Of a DNA stretch of 46,082 bases, positions 1-12,973 are shown one piece after another. Both the position numbers and the translations under genes were made by a program. Source of the DNA: Hypsibius dujardini (taxonomy: Eukaryota > Tardigrada > Eutardigrada > Parachela > Hypsibiidae); NCBI GenBank assembly GCA_001579985.1, contig LRSR01004579.1:1-46082 (forward strand), in the 5' to 3' direction. The notes under the pieces were generated by a model that did no database searches, had not been told where the DNA came from, and worked only from the letters and a program-made list of their open reading frames with translations. Position 1 is the stretch's first letter. Every line of letters starts with the position of its first letter.

Positions 1-28
1 CAGACAGACAGACAGACAGACAGACAAG
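1..28. repeat. (GACA)n array at window start
   Basis: Perfect ACAG repeats cut by the window edge. Confidence 0.95.
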
Positions 29-1376
29 GAAAGCAGGAATATACAGACAATCCGGTAGATACAGGCAGGTAGAAATTGACGGTGGGCCTTGAGTTGATGA
101 TGCGCTGATTAATTTCATCTCCGTTATTATGGATTGGCGGGAATTGAGTTTGCCGCGTGTCTCGGAGAGACTACAGCATCCGGTCACGGTGTCGCTTGAA
201 TAAACGACATCCCGCATGGGCTATTTCAGCGGTATGTCTGTCTCCCCCGCTGCTCCCGAAATATCGATTGGTTAGTGCGGGGTGGCTTTCCGTTTTCCAG
301 TTTCGAAGAAATGGGAGCAGATTGAACAGCTCACACTTTCACCGCGAAGTGCCATACGATTGATATAAAATATTGCAAAATATTCGTACATTTTTTATAC
401 CGCAATAGTCGACGAGTATTGATCTGAATTCAATGTAATAAATAAACTATAATACACTGTAGATTTATGTGTATTTTAAAAATGACCGGGTAATAGAAAT
501 ACATTTAAAATAAAATAAAAACAATCACATAGAAATCATTGGTTTTTTAAGTTGCCTCGACCATCGCTGCATTGTTCAGTCAACCACCTCATTTCAAGTA
601 TGTCAGTCGGGGGAGGGTCTGTCTGTCTGTCTGTCTGCACTAGTATAGTAGATGACGGTGTTTAGACCAGGCGAACAAGCAGTTAAAAACAAGCAGTTGT
701 TTTTTAAGCTGTCATTATTATTTTCAATTTCGTCGCATCACACACAGACAGACAAATCACACACAGACAGACAAATTCCTGCCTGCCTGCCTGCCTTCAC
801 GGCATTGTTTCGGGTCGAACTCACAGCACTTGCATGTCCTGTCGACCTGGTCAGGAATCGCAGAACCAAACAAGAATACCAAATTAAAAGTGTTAGTTAT
901 TAATTTAATACAAAACCAAACTAAAAGTCCCGGTCACTAAAAGATACTTAGTAATCCTTAGTAACATAATTTTCAGTTGTCTGAAGAATAAATAAATAAG
1001 CTAGTTTTAATTTTTGCCCTCCCTGTTTGTGGTGCTCTCTCTCTACTAGTGTAGTGTAAGGGTTGGAGGACCTCGGGGAACTCGCTCGCGCCCCCGCCCA
1101 CAATGGGGCGTAAATGGTCGATAAAAGTTCGCTCGCTGCTGGTAAACCGATCGCGGCCCCTTCTCGGAGCGCAGAGTGAGAGAGGCCGACCCGAAATGCT
1201 AAGTAAGAATTTGTTGACATAACACTATGTGTACACCGACTGACTGCCTCAGAGATTGACATTTCAAATGCAAAGCACCCACCAAACCATCAGCATGTGC
1301 GGGGTCGTAGAGACACAGTACGAAGGAAAAGCAAAGTCTTTTTCCGCACTGTCGAGTAGATTAGCTCTTTTCTTCT

Positions 1377-1378
1377 GC

Positions 1379-1414
<36 letters not shown>

Positions 1415-1415
1415 A
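1377..1415. repeat. (TGTC)n array
   Basis: Pure CTGT repeats, about nine units. Confidence 0.95.
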
Positions 1416-1884
1416 GTCTGGCTCTCGTGGACTACTGATGTCTTATTCACGATTGCGGCCTATGCAGAGATGTGGCTGATTGACATACTCTCCGCAACAA
1501 TTGTTATTATTAATTTAAACACATTCTCGAGACGGACGACTTGCGGGGAGTAATTGTGGCGTTCGTGCCGCTGCTGTTGTCGTAAATTTCGATGGATTTT
1601 TTGTCCTCTCGTGATGATTAAGCCGGATGATAGCTCTTATCGATTATTTACTGCGTGTTTTTGGAATGTGACGTGATCAGCGTGTGGTGGTGACTGGCGA
1701 CTATCCGGTATGAGTACGGGGTCGGAGCATATTTCACGTTGCAATTTATCAGGTACCGAAGTGTCGATTATACCCAAATAGTAAGATGTGGAAAAAGCAT
1801 CTAAAATTAGCGTTCCTTGACTGGCTACACTCTGCATTGTGTCTATCTAACCTTCGGGTTTTTTATTATTTGTCTACAAATCCG

Positions 1885-1946
1885 TCTGTGTGTCTGTGTG
1901 TCTGTGTGTCTGTGTGTCTGTGTGTCTGTGTGTCTGTTTGTCTGTG

Positions 1947-1989
<43 letters not shown>

Positions 1990-2035
1990 TGTCTGTATGT
2001 TGTCTGATTGACTATTTGTCTGTCTGCCTGTCTGT
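1885..2035. repeat. (TGTG/TGTC)n array
   Basis: TGTGTGTCTGTG octamers pass into TGTC repeats. Confidence 0.95.
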
Positions 2036-2607
2036 GCATTTACTTACCTGCCTGCCTGCCGCAGTATTTCTCTATTTGTCTCTCTGTATACCTGACTGCG
2101 TGCCTGCCTGCCATTTTGTCCTTGCTGTCTGCCTGAATTGTCATACCCATTGCACGCTCGATTGCCTTTGTCTGCTTTGTTGATTGTGATCACTAAAGTG
2201 ATTTTTTTAACAACCCAGAGGTGTGGTTTGGGTGCTTTCGCGCCTCCGGCATACATCCGCTCGAGAAAGCTCGAGAGATTACTGTGCACACGAACTTTTG
2301 GATATTTGTATGTCGATGCACAAACGACTGTCGCGACTGTTACCGACGACGCGAAGTAAATAAATTTCGAAAATAAATAAAGTATTTGAAGATCGAGCAT
2401 CTGTACTCTGCCTATCTACAGCCTATACATGTCTGAAGCGTCAGGCAAGGATGAAAATCTTCGAGTTACACTTCTGGAGAGCTTATCTCGGCACATAATC
2501 ATCTGAGGAGCTCGATAAGATTTGCCAGTCTTGGGCTGAAAGTTCGACTTAACAATTAAATAAACGACTTATCGGGTTAGATTAAGCACTACAGCACAAG
2601 CTGTCAA

Positions 2608-2682
2608 CTGATTGATTGATTGATTGGAAAGCGAACAATCGATCGATTGATTGTTGAGACTAGTTGATTGACTGATTGTGGC
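2608..2682. repeat. (ATTG)n tract
   Basis: GATTGATTGATTGATTGG and further ATTG blocks. Confidence 0.85.
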
Positions 2683-3454
2683 ATGATGTCGTATGGACCA
2701 ATGGGATACGAGTGGTCAATAAAAAGGCGGGAATATGGGCGTGGCTTAGCCGGATTGCCACGTGGTGGCAGCACTGTCTACGGCTATTCAGGCGTGGCGT
2801 TGACGTAATTTATGGACCTGGACGTGTGTATTGTAATACAATTAGGATCTTCCTTTATAGTTGCATTGAACACAATAATAATAATTTTTCCATGGAATAT
2901 GCGCTTATGGTAGGCCTCACTACGAGGAGTATTCACACACAACACACCCACACACGGGGACCTATTTTTATTTATGGGCGCCTCTGCTTAAAAATTGCAC
3001 CCACAACTGCGTCTCGAGATCCGCCCCTCCCCCCCCCCCGATCAATGCGCACGCACCGCGCACACGAGAGCGGGGCATTATTTAGGAAACGCAGAATCTC
3101 CCGGATCCGCGCCGTGAACTGGCCTGGATCTCTCTCTCTGCCTTCTTTTTGTGTACGTGTGTGTGGGTGTTTGTTTGTAGAACAAAAATTGTGGCGTTTT
3201 ATTGCGTAAACGGCCGTAAATTTACACTGCGTGCTACTTTGCCTAGTAGGTTTAGCTCCGACTCAAGCTTGAAATACGAGACGGGCCAGTTTTCAGTTCG
3301 AGCCAGAAATTCGTGTCGCCCTCTCGCTCTCTATCAATAATTTGCATTGCTTCCTGTGCGCGCCCTCGCATATTTGCGCGTTATTATTTTCACTGCTTCT
3401 CATTCCGAAATTTTAAATTTTGATCTAAACGTGTTTTTTTTCTCTCTTTGCGTA

Positions 3455-5248
3455 ATGACAGATTCCTCAGGAGTGGAAAATAACGATATCAATATCCTCG
3501 CCAAGGAGCCCTCGTCCACGACATTCTTCTCATCGTCATTTGTTCAGACTTGTCGGGAACTCGTCCTCTCCGGCAACTGTGAATGCTTTCCCGTCTCCGC
3601 ATTAAGGTACGGGTCATGATTTCATGATATGCGAATTTTCCCACGCAACGGGCGAAGAATTGTAGGTCAGTGAGTGGGTGACCGAATTCCCGGTCAATTG
3701 ATCGTATGGCGAAACCGAATTTGTTTAGCCCCGCCTCCTAAGCACCCATCCATTGATGTTCATTGGTTGGCATGCGTTGGGCTTTTGAAAGTAGCATTTA
3801 AACTCTTTTCAAGCTAATTTCCAACTTTTTTTTAAATTGAGCAAACTTTTTAGAAAATGATTTTTGCGGTGAGATTTTTTTTACCAATACTTCCGGTGAA
3901 AGTTTGTCTCTTCCTCTGTTGTTGTGGCGAAATGACGTCACTCATCATGAGAACTTGGAAGATTGTTATCTGATGTGTCGTTGGCCCGTTGATCTGATTC
4001 CGGTCGCACGCGTCATTTTTGACACCTTTTCCATTTGTGGCTCTTTTTCGTTTAGAGGTGTGACGAACGTGCGCTACTACCGCGACATCCACTCCGCGAA
4101 GGAGTTTGAGCCGCGGCCGGACCATTTCTACTACATCTACTACTTTCAAGGTTCCGCCACCAAAGTCAAGGAACTGGCGTCCACACAGGGCGAGATCCGG
4201 GTGGGGACCAACTTCCAGGTACATTCACGAAACTAGGCACGGGTCAATTCCACAATTCCTAATCAATCAATCGATCCGCCAATTAACCAATGCACCAATC
4301 AATCGATCCACCAATCAAACAATGCGCCAATCAAGCAGTTTACTCATCAATCAATCAATCCTTTGTACATCTATACAGATGATACATTTTTTGAAGTGCT
4401 GAATTTTTTAAGCTATAAAATTTAAAATTTAATTGATTTTTTAATTTAATTTTATTGCATTTAGCCATTTGGTCAAATTTTCTGGGGAACTCTGGTTAGG
4501 GTTTTAGTTGATCAATCAATCAATCAAGCGCTGATATTGCGGCAAAATGAGTCATTACAGCTTGATTGTTTTGTGAATACCTGTCATTGATTGTAAAATT
4601 GCATTCATCGAAAAAAAACCAATAATAAGATAAGGGGCTTTATTATTTTTAAGTGGAATTGGAGTTGGAGTTAGCACACAATCATCAATTCTGATTTTGA
4701 GGAACTTTGCTTCGTCTTGATATAGTCAATCAATCAAGCAAGCAAGCAATCGTAGTTTCTGTATATGATTCAATTGAATTATTTTATTAATCCAGTTATT
4801 TTTTATGCGTGTTTGAGTGCATATTTGCATTTACAAGTGTTTGTGTATTCCATTATTTGTCAGGCAAAATTACCGGCCTGTGAAGCGAGCCCTGGAGTCA
4901 TCTACATCATTCCGACTCCGGAGTACCTCGCACGACCCAATCCAGAGGAGTCGCTGTGGAGTCCCAACGGCTGCAGCGATGAGCAGGACTTTCGGATATA
5001 CGAAACCAGCGTCCGCAGCATCTACACCTACCGGAATATCACACAGCAGGAGGACTCGGAGTACTTTCCCGCTTACATGCGGGAGGAGGACGTCCAGCTT
5101 ACCTTGGACACTGTAAGTGTCCAGGACAACTGTCGCATTTCGAAACAATCTCAGGCAGGTAGTCAGGCAGACAGATAATCAGGCAGACAGGCAGGCAAAC
5201 AGATAGACAGACAGATAGGCAGGCAAACAGGCAGACAGACAGACAGGC

Positions 5249-5299
<51 letters not shown>

Positions 5300-8200
5300 G
5301 ATAATTAGACAATATAGACAGGCACACAGGCGAACAGACAGACAGTCAGACACACGCACACTGCAATGGGGAACAGACAAGCACGAGAAGGCTTGAAGAA
5401 GGCTGGCAGCGCGTAATTCGACGAAAGTTAGACGCTTGCCAAGTTCCCTGCTTATTGGCGGGGAATGAATGACTTTACTCCACGGCCCCTTTCGATATCT
5501 CGCGTGACTTGTTTGACGTCATTCGCTTTTTGCAGCTTCACAAATGTAAATACGACTACAACAAAGCCATGGAGAATCTCCTGGAGAAGGAGATCCACCA
5601 GTCCAACCAAAAGGTGCAGAAGAAATTCCAGGAAGACGAGACGGTAAGCATCACCTAGCCCATTACACCCGTCCACGGAACCTTAGCACCGCTTATTCTA
5701 AACGGGCATATTTAATTGCTATCGGCTGTTAATTTCGTTGTTGTTTCCAATTTCTAGCAACGCTTTATGAAGGGCATCCGGAAGCATGGGAAGAACTTCT
5801 TCAAAATCCAAAAGGACTTTCTCCAGAACCGCACTACGGTGAGTCAGAATAAGTGTAGGCATAAGCAGCCAGACAGACAACCCTCCGAGCAGACAGACAG
5901 ACAAACAAAACGGAACGGAACAGAACAGAACAGACATAACAGACAGGCAGATAGACAGACAGACAATTAGGCTGGTAAGCATGCATGTAGACCGGTAGAC
6001 AGACAGACAGGCAGTCAGACAGTCAGTCACTCGGCCAGATACCTATCAGGCGTATAGCTTTGCGGACTAGACGAGCAAAGAGATTACTTTCTAATACGAA
6101 GACGCAATGATTTTTTTATATTTCAGGCCGACCTCATTGAGTATTACTACCTGTATAAGAATACGCCTGAGGGTAAGAAAGCCTTCCGCCGCCCGCAGAA
6201 CGGAGGCCGCCGACAAACGTCCAACGCTGTCGTCCGCCGTATGCGCGGTCGGCCCAATCGTACCCTCACCTCCGACTACGTGGACGTCAGTCCGTCCAGC
6301 GATGAGGAGCGCGAGTCGGACGACTCCGAGAAGGATTCAGCCAACAATCGCTGCAGCAACTGCGGCACCACCGGTAAGGAGATGGGATGGTTTGAAATTA
6401 TTGTATTTTATTGGGTAGGAATCGCCGAACTTCGGCAACCGATGATCTCAGTTCGGATGGTCTGTCTAATTATGGGATGCCTGTGCCTGTGTCATTAGAT
6501 TCCAAGGAATGGCATGTTCCGGCTGATGATAAGAGCTGTGTGTTGTGCTCCGACTGCCGGTTATTCTTCAAGAGGTACGGCACGTTGGACAATCTGGAGC
6601 GGGATAATGTCAGGCTCAAATCGACAGTGGAGAATGAGGAGAACAACGAGAACGTCGCACTGGCCGCTGCTAAGAATGGGCCGACCACTCGGCGTGCGGT
6701 AAGCTTTACTTCCAGCCGGACATCTTAATAGACATGTAGATAACCGGAGAAGCAGACGACAAACAGACTGACAAGCATATTGACAGACAATCAGGCAGTC
6801 ACATAGGCAGATAGACTAGCAGACAGACTAGCAGACAGACGGACACAAGTAAAAAAACGAGAAACAGACAAATATGGAGATAAACAGACAGGCAGACAAG
6901 CAGACAATTGAGTAAACGCATCGCGAGGCATCTTACAAAACTTGCAAAGAAAATTAACTCCTTCAGGTGGGAAGACCGAAAAGTGCCCTGGGGGCCGTCA
7001 GCAGCCCGGAACCCGCGGAGAAAAGCCGTCGCTCGCCCGGCACCAACAGTGTGTCTTCCTCCAGCAGTGGTGGCGAGCAGAAGAAAAAGCCTCGCGGCGG
7101 CAAACCCACCGCCAAGTCCGCAACCGCAACTAAGGACACCAAACCGTCCGAGTCAACCACCACCGCCTCCTCCGTCGCGTCCTCCGCTGAAGCGCCTTCC
7201 ACGCCGACTGGCGGCCGGAAACGCCGAAAGACGAGTGCCTCCGAGACGCAGTCCGAGTCCAGCTTCACCGAATGTGATAACACAACCACAACCTCCTCCG
7301 CCGCCGGTACGTCGGTCGTGGAACAACGGTCCGTCGGCACGACTCCGCCTACCGTCGCGTCCCCGACCGCGGAGATCCAGGCCAACTTCTCCTCATTGGA
7401 TGTGAAACCGGCCGTCTCCTCGACGACGGCCACCTCGCCGAAACTGCCGTCTGTCAAGCGGGAGTCTGTCACCTCACCGCCGCTTCCTTCGGGGGTGAAG
7501 GTGGAGACGGTGACGCCGGTCAAGCCGTCCAGTGTCGTCAAGCTGGAGCATATGTCGCCGCCACCAACGACGCCGATGGTGTCTGTGATGACGACCACGA
7601 CGACGAAGGCGGTCAAATCGGAGGACGGCGGTCCGGTAAAGCGGGAAGAGAGTCCTCGTCCGGGTGGCTCGTCGTTGACAGGTGGGGAAAAGAACCGGAG
7701 ACGGGATAAGGAGAATGTCCGGCTAGAGCTGGAAGACATCCAGGTGGATCCGCCGAGTCCGCGACTGCCGGGCTCGATGTCGGACGGGCCGGAGCCGGAG
7801 CCAAAGCCGGATCATGTGTTGATTGAGGATAACAGCTGGAAGAATGCACGGTAAGATAACTGGCGTTCTGTTTGCCTGCCTGTAACATGGTCTATCTATC
7901 TCTGTTTCTGTCCTTCTCTGCCTACCTGATAATTTCCCAGCGTGTCTATCAAATTGATGGCCTCTCTGTCTCGCCGCTGATCTGCCTGCTTCTATGTTTT
8001 GTCCACTGGTTTGCATGCTCGTTCCGTCGGTTATTTGTGTGATAATGATATACCAACTTTTGCCTGCCCAATTGTCTAATGCCTGTTCCTTCGCTTGTCT
8101 GTCTGTCTGCCGGTTCGCTTGTCTGTCTGTCTGCCGGTGTGCTTGCTTAGTTTCGTTGCTTATTGCCTGACTGATAAACTGGAGTCAGTTAGACTGCCTC

Positions 8201-10263
8201 CGTAATTGGGCTGTTGTTCATTCTTTTATTTTCATCACTAGGTTTTACCGTCTCTGGAACCGCGTCGACAATTCCTGCGCCCGGACGGATTTTGCCTTCA
8301 GTCCGAAATCCGGCTCGGCACTGGCCAGAAAACGAGCCGAGGCCACCGCCATGTTCGCGTCTCCCTCGAAGACGACTCGATCTCCCGCTCCCACATCCAA
8401 AGATGGCAAGGTTTGTCACTTGCCTGGATTAACTTTTTTGGATACTTCCCCTCTTACTGGTGTTGAAATGGAATTTTTTACCTGATTAGCGCACACCAAT
8501 GACTTCATCCGCCTCGACCTCGCAGTTAAACAGCAGTAGCAGCAATAGTGATCGAGAACGGGAGCGTGAACGTGAACGGGACAACCGAAGTGTTGCTGCC
8601 ATGTGCCGCATTGCCGACACGCCACCTCGCGACCGTATTCTTGCGCAACGACAAATGTCCTTGCCGGGTGGCATTCCCGGGTTCCCCGGTATGCCGCCGG
8701 ACATGATGCATGGGCCGGGTGGACCATTTGCAGGCTTGCCGCCGCATATCTACAACGAACGAATGAGGTACGGGGATTCTTGAAGGCATACTCATTGTCT
8801 CTTTGTGTGTCTGTCAATCATCTTTCTGCCTGTCGGTCTTTCTGATTGTTTGTCCATCTGCCTGTTTGTCTGTGTGATTTTCTGTTTATCTGATTGTATG
8901 TCGGTCGGCCTGTCTACTTTCTGATTTTTGCACCGTCTTTGTGCATCTCTATCATTGTATATAAATGTATGTGTATCTGCTTGCCGTATATCTCCATCTG
9001 TTGTATATGTCGATCTGTCTGCTTTCGCTCTTGTGTGTCTGTTTGACTGTCTGTCTTTCGATACATCTGCTTGTGTGCCTACGTGTCTATATGTCTGTCT
9101 GAGTGGCTGTTTGTCTGCTAGTATCGCAGTTTTTGTACCTGTTTGTCTGTACTTCTTCCGACCAGTCTGTCTGTCTATTTGTCTGTGAAGGCGGGTCTAG
9201 CGAAATGTATAGTGGCTGACTCATTCATCCCTTGCAGGATGATGGAGATCGAACAGCGGGAACGCAGTCTGCGGGACCAATTCGCCCGTGCCGGAAGCGT
9301 CCCTCCGGGAATGATGGGCGGCCTTAACCCCCACGAAGCCATGGAGATGCAGCGGCGCATGCAGATCTCCGCCGGGTTGGCCATGTTCCCCGGCATGACG
9401 CCGCAACAGGCCGCGGCCGCCAGCTTCGCGGCCGCCGAACAACAGCGCAACGCAGCTGCTGCTGCGGAACAGCAAATGATGATGGCCTTGTTGGGTGGTG
9501 GCCACAATGCCGCCATGGATCCCGCCATGATGCACTTTTATATGAACGGTGGTGGGGGCGGTGGTCCCTTTGGACCGGGCCAGTTCCCCGGTGGTCAACA
9601 TCCGGGTGCCGCGGAGATGATGCATATGATGAATGCCGGCCGGCCACCATCCTTTGAACAGCAACAACAGCAGCAGTTTATGCAACACCAGGTAAACAAA
9701 GTCACTCTTGATGCTGCCTATCTGTGTGTTTGTCTGCCTGTCTGTCTGTTTCATCTTTTTGTTTGTCTATCTGTTCGTCTGTTTGCCTGTCTCTGTGTCT
9801 ATTTGTTTGTCGCTTCGCCTGTCTTTTTTTGTGCTTCTTTTTCTTTTACTGTCTGCCTGCCTGTATGTGTTCCTGTCTGTCAGTCGATCTATCTCTTTAA
9901 TTATCTGTATGTGTCTGTCTGCCTGTTTGCCTGCCTGCCTGTTTTTCTTTTTGAGTGTCTCTGCATCTTTCTCCCTGCTAGTCTGTCTGTCTATGTATCT
10001 ATTTGTTTGTCTGTCCGAGGGTTTATTTGAATCGGTGTCTGTCTAACTTTCGATCTTGTCTATCTGTCTATTTGTCTCGTGTGTCTGTGTTCGCCTATCC
10101 CCTGAATATAGTTGCAAGTTTATAGTTTTCTTTCCTTTGTTTTCAGGCCGCCATGCAGCAACAACAACGCCTCGAAGCCGAGCACGCTCAAGCTCAACAA
10201 CTTCGAATGATGCAGATGAGCCAGCTGCCTCCGGGATTCCCCAACTTCGACGGCATGAGATGA
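3455..10263 (+). CDS. RERE: Atrophin/RERE-type transcriptional corepressor (BAH tail, ELM2, SANT, GATA finger)
   Basis: Nuclear corepressor of the atrophin family (vertebrate RERE, fly Grunge), which recruits histone deacetylase and methyltransferase activity. Exons: 3455-3606, 4056-4218, 4864-5112, 5536-5643, 5758-5838, 6127-6373, 6499-6698, 6967-7850, 8242-8410, 8490-8767, 9238-9691, 10147-10263. All phases agree and give about 1033 residues. Visible in order: the end of a BAH domain; ELM2 starting at IRVGTNFQAKLP (human IRVGPSHQAKLP); a SANT helix with KHGKNFFKIQ; a GATA-type finger C327-x2-C330...C350-x2-C353; a Ser/Thr-rich linker in one 884-bp exon; the atrophin signature NSCARTD (705-711); an RE-dipeptide run; and a Gln/Gly/Met-rich tail. 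The start is uncertain. The ATG at 3455 lies just before a good splice acceptor ending at 3461, so the true second exon may begin at 3462 with a missing upstream exon. The human protein is longer. Confidence 0.87.
4250..4365. repeat. (CAAT)n tract, RERE intron 2
   Basis: AATCAATCAATCGATCC(A/G)CCAATTAACCAATG-type units repeated about four times. Confidence 0.85.
5155..5350. repeat. (GACA)n array, RERE intron 3
   Basis: Nearly pure ACAG at 5235-5297, degenerate elsewhere. Confidence 0.95.
5865..6030. repeat. (GACA)n tract, RERE intron 5
   Basis: ACAG repeats with a GGAACAGAACAGAACAGA block near 5915-5935. Confidence 0.9.
6740..6910. repeat. Degenerate (GACA)n tract, RERE intron 7
   Basis: GCAGACAGACTAGCAGACAG-type units repeated near 6815-6845. 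Confidence 0.85.
7870..8160. repeat. Degenerate (TGTC)n tract, RERE intron 8
   Basis: Diverged tetramers, with a 26-28-bp tandem unit (GCTTGTCTGTCTGTCTGCCG) duplicated at about 8092-8140. Confidence 0.8.
8800..9185. repeat. Degenerate (TGTC)n tract, RERE intron 10
   Basis: Diverged CTGT-type tetramers fill almost the whole intron, with hardly any perfect stretch longer than four units. Confidence 0.8.
9715..10090. repeat. Degenerate (TGTC)n tract, RERE intron 11
   Basis: CTGT, CTGC and TTGT tetramers fill the last intron of the gene. Confidence 0.85.
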
Positions 10264-11373
10264 CCCGACCGGACGACACTGTCGCGACCTCTCTAGGTCC
10301 GTCTCTGTGGGACGGGAAGGACGTAATGTGATTTTCGGAGTACACTACCGCCAGCCTCTAATCGATTTTACCTTTTTTCTTCTCTTCACTTGATTCCTTG
10401 GCTGCATTTTTTGTCCAGTGTAGTAGTCTACTAGACGAACGTCCTTCGCGCGCGTCAACAGGTTTTGATAGCAACACTGTGCGGCGCGCGGACTGACGGG
10501 AAGATTGATTTTGGGGAAAGCGGTGTTCGTTGTTGTTTTTTTCTGCCCTCGCACCACCGCACCTGTTTTGTTTTTTTTGAAAAACGAAATTTTAATTCTG
10601 CTCTGTCCGTGTGATTTACACAGATTCTGATTTTCTTAATGATGGCGCGCGCGACAACGTGTGTGTGTTTTGGTTTGTTCACACACCACTTCCGAGATTG
10701 GAGTTCCGCGCGCTAAAGGATAACAGTTTTTTCTGTGTGTGGCTTTTTTGTTGTTGAACGATGTCATGTATATTATATGTGTATATATATATAAAGAGAC
10801 GCGACAATTAGTTGGGTTCAGCATAATGAAGAATCCAAAGCAACAAGGAAGGCAACTTAAGCAAACACCCTGTTCCTGTTCCTGTTACTGTACAGTTCGG
10901 AAAGCGAACAAGATATATTCGTCCACGCAATCAATTAATCGATTGAACGAACAACGGTGGAGTCGTGTTCGCGCGCGAACAAGGCATGTTCTTTCACGAA
11001 ATCAATTAATCGACCGAATGAACAACGGTGGAGAAATACGTCGTGTTCGCGTGCGAACAAGGCATGTTCTTTCACGAACAGCGGTGGAGGAACGAACAAC
11101 GGTGGAGGAACGCGGTACTGCTTTGTTTGCGCGAACCAAGCGTTTGTAGCGCCCTGTGAAACTTCAAACATCCGAACAATTCTTTTATAGCCGAACAGGC
11201 GTGCTTCACATATGGAACAATGTGTTGTGATACAAGAACATTATTTTTTCCCTTTGCATTTTTCCCTTCGCGTTTTTCATTTTCTCGTTTTTCAGTTTCC
11301 ACATCACGCCACGCCACGGATTGTTTTTCCACATTCTTTCGATCACTTGCCATTCAAATCCGCCTCCTCAAGC
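10264..11373. other. RERE 3' flank and FARSB upstream region
   Basis: This stretch lies between the RERE stop codon and the FARSB start codon. The first part is presumably the RERE 3' UTR, although no AATAAA is seen. The second part carries imperfect direct repeats of about 70-78 bp (10925-11112), listed separately. The FARSB promoter must lie close to 11374. No coding exon is recognised. Confidence 0.6.
10925..11112. repeat. Two imperfect 70-78-bp direct repeats plus a partial third
   Basis: Unit 1 (about 10925-10993) and unit 2 (about 10995-11071) share CAATTAATCGA, AACAACGGTGGAG and a GTTCGCG(C/T)GCGAAC palindrome followed by AAGGCATGTTCTT. A third, shortened copy repeats AACGGTGGAGGAACG. 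The palindromes lie at 10967-10980 and 11045-11058. The array sits 260-450 bp upstream of the FARSB start codon. Confidence 0.85.
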
Positions 11374-12940
11374 ATGCCGACCATCTCTATTAAACGGGAC
11401 GAGCTGTTCGCGGTGCTGAAGAAGACCTACAGTGAGAAAGAAGGAACCATTTTTATTGCCGGAGCTCCTGAAATCTCTAAAGAACTTTATAAATTGAATC
11501 ATTCATCGTTGTTTTGAGCCTCAAAAATTGCATCAGCCGTCGTTGCTTCGAACCTCAAATGTTGAATCAGTCGTCGTTGTTTTGAAACCAAGATTTTCAT
11601 TGCGGGAGCTCCTCAGCAAGAACCTCAAAAATTGCATCAGCCGTCGTTGCTTTTCATTTCTCTTTTCTTCTTCGCAGCCGACGAGGAGTTCGATGAGCTG
11701 TGCTTCCAGTATGGCCTGGAATTGGACGAAGTGGTACGCAAATTGTTTTGTTTTAAAATATTTAAAATAAAAAAATTTTACATTTTTTTTAGACAACGGA
11801 GAAGCAGCTGGCCATCAAGGAACATGAGGACACGAAGAACGCCACGGAACAGGTCATCTACAAGATCGAAATTCCGGCTAATCGGTGGGTGGTAGAAAGC
11901 AAAAGACGCGAGGGAATTATTTTTCATTCGAAGAGGTCGGAATTTTTTATTTCATTTTTTCTTCCTCTTCCCCTGGCGCAGGTACGATCTGTTGTGTTTG
12001 GAGGGGCTTTCCCAGGCGCTGCTAATTTATCTCGGCAAAGCCACCTTCCCGGCGTATAAGTTGGCGGCCCGGACGGGGAAAGAGCAGAAGTTGATCGTCA
12101 AACCAGATGTAAGTTGGAAGGCTGTATTAAATAATTCGATTGATTGATTGATTGATGATTGTTTTAACATTGTTTATTAACGTTCAATTGATTGGTTGGT
12201 TGATGATTATTTTAGGAATGTTTATTAACGTACAATTGATTGGTTGATTGATGATTAGTTTAGCTATGTTTGCTAACGTTTGATTGATTGATATATTGTT
12301 GATTGTTTCATTGTTCTTATTGAATCGCTACATTGGGCTGTGCTTCATTGATTGATCTACAAACCATTCATCTAATAATAACTTATTCCTGCTACACGTT
12401 TTTTTACTGAGCTAGAGTTTTTTAACTTTAGATTATGTTATTTATTTATATATTTTTTCTTAATTGAAAATTTGAATATAGAATTGACTTAATTTAGAAT
12501 TGATGTTATTCGAAGCAAAAAAATCCGTTGGTTTTAATTGAAATTGCATCTGTTTCGGTCCGCTGGGCATTTTGTTGGATCTTTTCCTGTGTTGTGTAGA
12601 CTGCCAGGATTCGACCGTACGCCGTGTCGGCTGTCCTCCGCAACATCACCTTCACGCCGGCTTCCTACGCCAGCTTCATCGAACTGCAGGACAAGCTGCA
12701 TCAGAATCTTTGCCGGAAGCGCGCTCTCGTCGCCATCGGCACGCACGATCTGGACACCATCCAAGGCCCGTTCTACTATGACGCCCTACCACCGAGTGAA
12801 ATCTCCTTCCGACCTCTCAATCAGAGCAAGGAGTACACCGCCGTCGAGATGATGGAACTATACGCGGTAAGGCCAACGGACAATTCTGTCTGTGTCTGAT
12901 TAATTAGTTGCATATGTGTTTACGTAACCTGTCAATCTAT

Positions 12941-12973
<33 letters not shown>

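Larger units (their letters stand above)
1..3454. other. Intergenic or 5' region without recognised gene
   Basis: No exon of a known family could be recognised on either strand. The stretch holds (GACA)n at its very start, short (TGTC)n arrays near 617-637, 1377-1413 and 1885-2035, an (ATTG)n patch near 2610-2680 and a C-run near 3030-3040. Upstream exons of the atrophin gene, including the start of its BAH domain, would be expected here or beyond the window. I could not identify them with confidence. Confidence 0.6.

Noticed and set aside
1890-2183. Long Ser-Val-Cys-Leu reading frames here and in many other places
   Set aside because: They are translations of (TGTC)n arrays. This tetramer has no stop codon in any frame on either strand, so open frames arise automatically; most lie inside introns of real genes.
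2676-3209. 177-residue plus-strand frame with a weak resemblance to a BAH start (DVIYGPGRVY near 2803)
   Set aside because: The match is a few residues long, there are no matching splice sites or following BAH motifs, and the rest of the frame is low-complexity.
6963-7739. 258-residue minus-strand open frame opposite RERE exon 8
   Set aside because: Low-complexity shadow of the codon-biased Ser/Thr-rich exon; the plus strand connects in phase on both sides to known domains.
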